Assembly: GCA_019118885.1 (NCBI GenBank)
Contig: DWYB01000081.1
Location: forward strand, 1-37,724
DNA: 37,724 nt
Source: Candidatus Mediterraneibacter surreyensis
GTDB lineage: Bacteria; Bacillota; Clostridia; Lachnospirales; Lachnospiraceae
Reading direction: 5' to 3'
Positions 32,040 through 37,724 of this stretch are shown piece after piece. Numbering within the stretch: position 1 is the stretch's first letter; every line of letters starts with the position of its first letter. The notes below the pieces were generated by a model. That model was not told the origin of the DNA and did no database searches. It saw nothing but the letters and a program-made list of their open reading frames with translations. Both the position numbers and the translations under genes were made by a program.

Positions 32040-35000
32040 GTGGACAAGTACGAATATAAGTTAAAAACTGAGCAGATGCTCGAACTTATGGAGGACGGCT
32101 CATATAAAAAAGCCGCCGAGATTGCGGATACGATCGATTGGAAGAGAGTTCGCAATGCGGCTATGTTAACAAATGTCAGTGATATTTATGAAAAGAATAA
32201 AGAATACGAAAAGAGTTACAATGTACTGAATCTTGCGTATCACCGTGCTGAAGGCAGCCGGAAGATCATCAGTAAACTCTGCACGCTGGCCTTAAAAACC
32301 GGAAATGTGGACGAAGCGATCGATTTTTACGATGAATTTATGCAGATTGCACCGAAAGATCCGAATCAGTATATCTTAAGATATCAGATCCTGCGTGCAC
32401 AGAGGGCGCCTATTGAGCAGCAGATCGAGGCTCTGGAGGAATATAAGAAGTCAGAGTATATTGAAGAATGGGCATATGAGCTGGCTAAATTATACCAGGA
32501 AGCGGGTATGACGGCAGAGTGTCTGGAAGAATGTGATGATCTGATTCTATGGTTTAGTGAAGGACAGTATGTATATAAAGCTATGGAACTGAAGATGCAG
32601 TATAAGCCTCTGACGCCTTCCCAACAGGAAAAGTATGATAAGAGATATGAGAAGCTGTCGGCCGAGACAGAGGAAATGCCCGATATAGCAACCTATGCGG
32701 GAGAGCCTGAAGAGGAAGAGTCTGAAGAGGCAGATCCGGAGGAGCCGCTTGATGAGACAGATAAGTCGATAGATGATAATGCCGATATTAAGACAGCGGA
32801 TATTGTAAGCGAGGGAGATATTGTTGATTCGGAGGCTGTAGAAGTATCTGCGGCAGATACAGCAGATACAGAAGTAGAAAGTGGTTCTGCGGACATTGAA
32901 ATCCCGGAGGAAACTACAGTCAAGAAAAAGAAGATCGGTAATACTATGCCGCTGGATGAGGCACTCAGACAGCTGCTCCATCCTGAAAAAGAGACAAGGA
33001 ATGAAGTTGGAGATCCTGAAGAGGAGCCGGAATTAGGTGATTTGGAGCAGGCAATCGATGAGATTGAGTCAGTTGCCGATATGGATATTGTAAATGAGAT
33101 CGCAGTGAAAAAGAAAAAAGCTTCTTCAGCCGGTGAGATGACAGAGATCATTCCTGATGAAGACGAGCAGATAGACGGGCAGATGAATCTTGACGACATC
33201 CTGACTGATTGGGAAGGAGAACCGGATACTGATAATACAGAGAATCCGGACGAGGATGTTACGATAGATCTGCCAGAGGATGCTGCCGAAAGGAAACAGG
33301 AAGAGTCCGAGGAAGACTTGTCTGAGGACGCTGCCGAAGAGCTGTCCGAGGACATTGCGGAAGATTTATCTGTGGATACTGCTGAAGAATTGTCGGAGAC
33401 AGATGCGGAAGAGGTCATGGGGGGAGATGACCTGGCGGAGACGGTTGTCGAAGATACGGCTGAGTATGAAGAACTGCCGGTAACGGATGCAGAGGAAATT
33501 ACCGATGCGGAAGAAATCGAGGAAACAGAATCGAAATCCGAAAAATTGGCTGATCCGGCAGATAGTAAAAATAATGAAGGGGAAAATAGCGGGGAGACTA
33601 TGGAAGATAATAATAAGAAAAAGACAGAACCAATTCTGCCGCCGGATATACAGCGGCTGATCGATGAGATCGAAGGGGTGATTCCGCCTCAGGAAGAGGA
33701 GGAATCAAAACCGGTTAAAAGGACACTGAAGAAAAATAATGTACCTCTTGAAAATATGGGGAAAGTTGCGGATTCTCTTCGGATAGATGACGTGGAATTT
33801 GATGATGAGTATTTAGACGATGACGATGAAGCAGAAGAATTAGATGAGCCTTATGATATAGAACCGCAAGAGTATATCGAGGATGAGGCCGAAGATCTGG
33901 ACGAGGCTGAAGAGTACTATGAGGAAGAAGACGAAGATCTGGATGAAGCTGAAGAGTACTATGAGGACGAGGCCGAAGATCTGGATGAAGCTGAAGAGTA
34001 CTATGAGGACGAGGCCGAAGATCTGGATGAAGCTGAAGAGTACTATGAGGACGAGGCCGAAGATCTGGACGAAGTTGAAGAGTACTATGAGGACGAGGCC
34101 GAAGATCTGGACGAAGCTGAAGAGTACTATGAGGACGAGGCCGAAGATCTGGACGAAACTGAAGAGTACTATGAGGATGAGGCCGAAGACCTGGATGAGG
34201 ATGAAGAATACTTTGAGGAAGAGTCTGAAGATGCAATAGACCTGGATGAAGAATTCAGAGTTAATCCGGATCATGCTGATACACCGGACGATAGAGAAAT
34301 CCCGGATGATGATGACGACAACATGGATATTCTTTCATCGACAAAACCGCTTAGCCGGAAAGAAACAGCCAAGCTGATTGCTACCGGAAAGACAGCTCCG
34401 CTTCCACTGGATGAAATATCAGATGCATTGTCTATGACGGATACGGGATTCATTGTCCATGGCCGTTATGATCTTGAAATGCAGAGCGGTATCGGAACAC
34501 GAGCCGGTCTGACGGAAGAACAGAAGAAGCTCTTTTCGTATTTCGTGCCGGTACGAGGAATGAGCGAACAGCTTGTAGATGTTCTTGAACAGGATAAGAA
34601 CTGCACTAACAGACAGGGAACTTCAAGGACAGGCAATCTTCTGATCGTGGGAAATAAAGGAAATGGAAAAACGGTGCTTGCCGTGGATGTTGTAAAAGCG
34701 ATTCAGAAACAGCGTAACATTCGTCAGGGTAAAGTGGCGATCGTGACAGGAGATTCCCTGAATAAGAAGAAGATCAGCGATATTTTTGATAAGCTGTACG
34801 GCGGAGCGCTTATTATCGAGAAAGCCGGTAAAATGAATGAACGAACGGTTGCCCGTTTGAATAAGGCGATGGAGAAAGATACCGGAGAATTGCTCATCGT
34901 TTTGGAGGAACAGCGAAAACCGATCGACAGGCTTCTGTCCTCGAATCGTGAATTCCGCAGGAAATTCACATCGCGTCTGGAAGTGCCGATTTTCATTAAT

Positions 35001-35267
35001 GATGAACTGGTTACTTTTGGTCAGACTTATGCGCAGGAGAACGGATACCGGATTGACGAAATGGGAATCCTTGCACTGTATAGCAAGATCGATTCGCTTC
35101 AGAGAGAGGATCATGCGGTTACAGTAGCCGAAGTCAAAGGCATTATGGATGATGCGATTCAGCATTCACAGAAAGCTTCGGCGAAGAAACTTGTGAAACG
35201 GGTATTTGGAAAAAATACGGATGAATCAGACCGGATCCTGTTGTCAGAAAAAGATTTTAATATTTAA
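32040..35267 (+). CDS. TPR / acidic-repeat / CbxX-like AAA protein
   Basis: Cytoplasmic protein of 1075 aa in three parts. Residues 1-210 hold TPR-like helical repeats (KKAAEIADTIDW, YEKSYNVLNLAYHRAEG, EAIDFYDEFMQIAP). Residues 215-780 are a very acidic, probably disordered region with eight 14-residue repeats at 614-725. Residues 860-1060 resemble a CbxX/CfqX-type AAA domain: Walker A GNKGNGKT (871-878) and the sensor region LLSSNREFRRKF. At the Walker B place GGALIIEKAGKM replaces the usual DE with E927-K928, so ATP hydrolysis may be lost. The GTG at 32040 follows GATGAGG. It precedes glgB; function is unknown, a scaffold role is possible. Confidence 0.82.
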   Translation: MDKYEYKLKTEQMLELMEDGSYKKAAEIADTIDWKRVRNAAMLTNVSDIYEKNKEYEKSYNVLNLAYHRAEGSRKIISKLCTLALKTGNVDEAIDFYDEFMQIAPKDPNQYILRYQILRAQRAPIEQQIEALEEYKKSEYIEEWAYELAKLYQEAGMTAECLEECDDLILWFSEGQYVYKAMELKMQYKPLTPSQQEKYDKRYEKLSAETEEMPDIATYAGEPEEEESEEADPEEPLDETDKSIDDNADIKTADIVSEGDIVDSEAVEVSAADTADTEVESGSADIEIPEETTVKKKKIGNTMPLDEALRQLLHPEKETRNEVGDPEEEPELGDLEQAIDEIESVADMDIVNEIAVKKKKASSAGEMTEIIPDEDEQIDGQMNLDDILTDWEGEPDTDNTENPDEDVTIDLPEDAAERKQEESEEDLSEDAAEELSEDIAEDLSVDTAEELSETDAEEVMGGDDLAETVVEDTAEYEELPVTDAEEITDAEEIEETESKSEKLADPADSKNNEGENSGETMEDNNKKKTEPILPPDIQRLIDEIEGVIPPQEEEESKPVKRTLKKNNVPLENMGKVADSLRIDDVEFDDEYLDDDDEAEELDEPYDIEPQEYIEDEAEDLDEAEEYYEEEDEDLDEAEEYYEDEAEDLDEAEEYYEDEAEDLDEAEEYYEDEAEDLDEVEEYYEDEAEDLDEAEEYYEDEAEDLDETEEYYEDEAEDLDEDEEYFEEESEDAIDLDEEFRVNPDHADTPDDREIPDDDDDNMDILSSTKPLSRKETAKLIATGKTAPLPLDEISDALSMTDTGFIVHGRYDLEMQSGIGTRAGLTEEQKKLFSYFVPVRGMSEQLVDVLEQDKNCTNRQGTSRTGNLLIVGNKGNGKTVLAVDVVKAIQKQRNIRQGKVAIVTGDSLNKKKISDIFDKLYGGALIIEKAGKMNERTVARLNKAMEKDTGELLIVLEEQRKPIDRLLSSNREFRRKFTSRLEVPIFINDELVTFGQTYAQENGYRIDEMGILALYSKIDSLQREDHAVTVAEVKGIMDDAIQHSQKASAKKLVKRVFGKNTDESDRILLSEKDFNI
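33879..34214 (+). repeat. Eight 42-bp in-frame tandem repeats
   Basis: Eight units of 42 bp encode EDEAEDLDEAEEYY with small changes (EEEDED in unit 2, DEVEE in unit 5, DETEE in unit 7, DEDEEYF in unit 8). Units 3 to 6 are nearly identical in DNA, including the GAAGAGTACTATGAGGACGA junction, which indicates recent expansion by slippage or recombination. Copy number may differ between strains. Confidence 0.95.
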
Positions 35268-35296
35268 GAGAGAAGAACATATACTGATTATATGTA

Positions 35297-35324
35297 CAGG
35301 CGGCTTGAGCAGGCCGCCTGTTTT
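35297..35324 (+). terminator. Terminator after TPR-AAA gene
   Basis: CAGGCGGC (35297-35304) pairs with GCCGCCTG (35313-35320), then TTTT. It lies 29 bases after the stop codon. Confidence 0.85.
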
Positions 35325-35393
35325 AATATGCAGCGATAAGAGCAAGACGATGGGAAAAGAAAAATAGTTGCTATTTTTCAGTTTGCTGACGGC

Positions 35394-35422
35394 TTGGCTC
35401 TTTCTTTTTCTGACACTATAAA
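35394..35422 (+). promoter_or_regulatory. Sigma-A promoter of glgB
   Basis: TTGGCT (35394-35399), 17-bp spacer and TATAAA (35417-35422); a second -10-like TATAAT lies at 35425-35430. Both are 40 to 50 bases before the glgB ATG. Confidence 0.6.
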
Positions 35423-35468
35423 GTATAATATATGTATTATTATAAAAATGAGCGATGAGGTGGCTTTT

Positions 35469-37394
35469 ATGAAAAAGGGAAAAAGCACAAAGAAAAAACT
35501 GGAGCCTTTTGAGATTGGGGAACTGGACCAATATTTATTCGGCCAGGGAAACCATTATGAGATTTATGAGAAGATGGGGGCTCATAAAGTAACTTACAAA
35601 GGACAGGAAGGAGTTTACTTTGCTGTATGGGCACCCAATGCCCGCAGAGTTGCTGTCGTAGGTGACTTTAACGGCTGGGATTTTGAAGCGAATTATATGG
35701 AACGCCAGGAGCCGGTCGGCATCTATACCTGCTTTGTGCCGGGAGTCAGAGAAGGGGATCTGTATAAATTCTGTATTGAGACTCAGCAGGGAAAACGTAT
35801 CTTTAAGGCGGATCCATTTGCCAATTACGCAGAACTCAGACCGGGAACAGCTTCCCGGGTGACAGATATTTCTCATTTAAAGTGGACGGACAGTGCATGG
35901 ATGACACGGCGTGAAACATGGGATCACAGAGAGAATCCTATGTCGATCTATGAAGTTCATCTTGGATCATGGATGCGGCATCCGGGAAGAGATGACGAAG
36001 GATTTTACACTTACAGAGAATTTGCGGATGCAATTGTAAAATACGTAAAGGATATGGGATATACTCATGTGGAGCTGATGGGAATGGCTGAACATCCTTT
36101 CGATGGTTCCTGGGGATATCAGGTTACCGGATATTACGCGCCGACTTCAAGGTATGGCACTCCGGAAGATTTTGCATATATGATCGATCATCTGCATCGG
36201 AATAACATCGGCGTTATCCTCGACTGGGTACCGGCGCATTTCCCGCGGGATGCCCACGGACTGGCTGATTTTGATGGAACACCGACTTTTGAATATGCTG
36301 ATCCGAGAAAGGGAGAGCATCCGGACTGGGGGACGAAGATTTTTGATTATGGAAAGCCTGAAGTCAAGAATTTCCTCATTGCAAATGCATTGTTCTGGAT
36401 AGAGCATTATCATGTGGACGGGCTGCGTGTGGATGCTGTGGCTTCCATGCTGTATCTGGATTATGGAAAACAGGACGGCCAGTGGGTCGCAAATAAATAC
36501 GGCGGAAATGAAAACCTTGAGGCAATCGAGTTCTTCAAGCATCTGAATTCAGTTGTGCTGGGAAGAAATAAGGGCGCTGTTATGATCGCTGAAGAATCTA
36601 CAGCATGGCCGAAGGTAACGGGCGCGCCTGAGGACGGCGGGCTTGGATTCAGCCTGAAGTGGAATATGGGATGGATGCATGATTTTATAGAATACATGAA
36701 GCTTGATCCGTACTTCAGGAAAAATGCGCACCATATGATGACATTTGCCAGCTCTTATGCATACAGTGAGAATTATATTCTTGTTCTTTCTCATGACGAG
36801 GTGGTGCATCTGAAGTGTTCAATGCTTAATAAGATGCCAGGGCTTGGATTTGATAAATATGCAAATTTGAAGGTTGGCTATGCATTTATGATGGGCCATC
36901 CGGGGAAAAAGCTCCTCTTTATGGGACAGGAATTCGCGCAGCTTCGGGAGTGGAGTGAAGAGCGTGAGTTAGACTGGTTCCTTCTGGCGGAACCGGAACA
37001 TCAGGCGATTCAGAACTGGTACAGGGATCTGCTTCATCTGTACAAGAAAAACAAGGCTTTGTATGAGATGGACTCTCATCCGGAAGGATTCGAGTGGATC
37101 AATGCGGATGATATTTTCCGCAGCATCTACAGCTTTGAGAGACATTCCAAAGATAATAAGAAAAACCTGCTGTTTGTATGCAATTTCACTCCGATGGAAC
37201 GGCCGGATTACCGTGTAGGCGTAACCCGGAGAAAACAATTGAAACTCGTTTTAAACAGCGATGAGAAAAAATATGGCGGAAAAGGCGTTGAAAGGCCACT
37301 GATTTATAAACCGGTGAAACAGGAGTGTGACGGGCAGAAATATTCAATCGCATATCCGCTTCCGGCATACGGAGTTGCAGTTTTTGAATTCTGA
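35469..37394 (+). CDS. glgB: 1,4-alpha-glucan branching enzyme
   Basis: Glycogen branching enzyme of 641 aa, usual length. An N-terminal CBM48 domain (about 40-130, GVYFAVWAPNARRVAVVGDFNGWD) is followed by the GH13 barrel with MGYTHVELMGMAEHPFDGSWGYQ and the nucleophile D322 in GLRVDAVASMLY. The acid Glu is in EEST (375-376), LSHDEVVH follows, and the C-terminal all-beta domain ends the chain. It forms alpha-1,6 branches in storage glucan. The ATG at 35469 follows GATGAGG, and upstream frame extension lies inside the promoter. It stands alone; other glycogen genes are not in the window. Its own promoter and terminator flank it. Confidence 0.96.
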   Translation: MKKGKSTKKKLEPFEIGELDQYLFGQGNHYEIYEKMGAHKVTYKGQEGVYFAVWAPNARRVAVVGDFNGWDFEANYMERQEPVGIYTCFVPGVREGDLYKFCIETQQGKRIFKADPFANYAELRPGTASRVTDISHLKWTDSAWMTRRETWDHRENPMSIYEVHLGSWMRHPGRDDEGFYTYREFADAIVKYVKDMGYTHVELMGMAEHPFDGSWGYQVTGYYAPTSRYGTPEDFAYMIDHLHRNNIGVILDWVPAHFPRDAHGLADFDGTPTFEYADPRKGEHPDWGTKIFDYGKPEVKNFLIANALFWIEHYHVDGLRVDAVASMLYLDYGKQDGQWVANKYGGNENLEAIEFFKHLNSVVLGRNKGAVMIAEESTAWPKVTGAPEDGGLGFSLKWNMGWMHDFIEYMKLDPYFRKNAHHMMTFASSYAYSENYILVLSHDEVVHLKCSMLNKMPGLGFDKYANLKVGYAFMMGHPGKKLLFMGQEFAQLREWSEERELDWFLLAEPEHQAIQNWYRDLLHLYKKNKALYEMDSHPEGFEWINADDIFRSIYSFERHSKDNKKNLLFVCNFTPMERPDYRVGVTRRKQLKLVLNSDEKKYGGKGVERPLIYKPVKQECDGQKYSIAYPLPAYGVAVFEF

Positions 37395-37449
37395 TAGAAA
37401 ATATAGTTTTTTAAGAAAATGACATATATGACAAAAAATAACTGAAAAT

Positions 37450-37497
37450 AAAGCCATGGTTCGACACTTGTAAAGGAAATCGTCCCATGGCTTTTAA
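37450..37497 (+). terminator. Terminator after glgB
   Basis: AAAGCCATGG (37450-37459) pairs with CCATGGCTTT (37485-37494), with an inner GAC/GTC, followed by T and A residues. Confidence 0.75.
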
Positions 37498-37564
37498 AAA
37501 TGTATAAAAACTATAATTAAATTAAAAAAATATTCATAAAAATATATAAAAATTCGGATGGAGA

Positions 37565-37573
37565 TGATATAAT
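37565..37573 (+). promoter_or_regulatory. Extended -10 of the pyrophosphatase gene
   Basis: TGATATAAT at 37565-37573 is a perfect extended -10. The -35 region is A/T-rich without consensus. It lies 38 bases before the ATG. Confidence 0.6.
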
Positions 37574-37611
37574 AAACCACGTACACACAAAAAATGGAAG
37601 GAGAGATTTAA

Positions 37612-37724
37612 ATGGACAATCAATTGGCACTACTGACACTATGCGGCTCCATTATCGCGCTTTTGTTTGTGGCAAGCAGAGCGCAGAAGGTACTCCGTTT
37701 CCCGGAAGGAAACGATACCATGAA
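37612..37724 (+). CDS. hppA: Membrane-bound pyrophosphatase, N-terminal fragment (cut by window edge)
   Basis: The first 37 codons are present, starting ATG after GGAAGGAG. A hydrophobic first TM (LALLTLCGSIIALLFVASRA) is followed by KVLRFPEGNDTM, which is the start of the ion-pumping pyrophosphatase family, where an EG.D.MKKIA motif follows TM1. Such enzymes couple pyrophosphate hydrolysis to Na+ or H+ export. The fragment is short, so the call rests on this motif. Confidence 0.65.
   Translation, partial: MDNQLALLTLCGSIIALLFVASRAQKVLRFPEGNDTM

Noticed and set aside
33715-34274. Long open frames on both strands over the tandem repeats, and a CRISPR-like look of the array
   Set aside because: The open frames come from low-complexity periodic DNA. 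The 42-bp units are contiguous, without spacers, and are in frame in the TPR-AAA gene, so this is not a CRISPR array.

Overview
The window looks like chromosomal DNA from a gut-type, low-to-moderate GC Firmicute of class Clostridia, probably family Lachnospiraceae. The signs are strong AGGAGG ribosome binding sites, sigma-A promoters of the TTGACA/TATAAT kind, many FtsX-type ABC exporters paired with two-component systems, a DUF975-CmpB fusion, TipAS-type MerR regulation, and a glgB next to a long acidic TPR/CbxX-like protein. Genus is not assigned. No rRNA, tRNA, CRISPR array, transposase or phage gene was seen.

Layout. (1) 1-5681: a minus-strand response regulator and sensor kinase (kinase cut by the left edge) diverge from a lipoprotein, two FtsX permeases and an ATPase. 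The space between holds two mirrored pairs of 11-bp repeats, each 11 bases from a -10 element, which looks like a shared operator. (2) 5700-9200: an AAA/DUF4143 ATPase, a TipA-like MerR regulator with a 19-bp-spacer promoter, then an MNT-HEPN (MntA/HepT, type VII) toxin-antitoxin pair inserted between two copies of the end of the MerR gene. (3) 9347-10954: an ECF sigma factor, a small membrane protein and a zinc-ribbon membrane protein in overlapping order. (4) 11085-17564: a LytTR regulator interrupted by an in-frame TGA, its GHKL kinase, a small minus-strand ribbon-helix-helix cassette bounded by two copies of a two-hairpin element, and an ABC ATPase, an 802-aa permease and an unknown 151-aa protein. 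(5) 17641-19521: a DUF975-CmpB membrane protein.

(6) 19585-24152: a complete trehalose module, with treR divergent from a PTS EIIBCA transporter and phosphotrehalase. (7) 24153-24858: a non-coding stretch crowded with inverted repeats. (8) 24859-31090: a YfhO / GtrA / GT2 set that probably glycosylates a cell-envelope polymer, divergent from an OmpR-type two-component system with a shared inverted repeat between them. (9) 31091-32039: a non-coding or leader-like stretch with a strong promoter, a 32-codon ORF and a terminator about 740 nt downstream. (10) 32040-37394: a 1075-aa TPR / acidic-repeat / CbxX-like AAA protein, then glgB. The right edge cuts a membrane pyrophosphatase gene.

The most unusual signal is that two small toxin-antitoxin-like cassettes, 4 kb apart, each sit between direct duplicates of the preceding transcription-termination region. 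Other leads are the predicted ~62-nt RNA at 13691, the 31.2-31.9 kb transcript, and the AAA protein whose Walker B acidic pair is changed.
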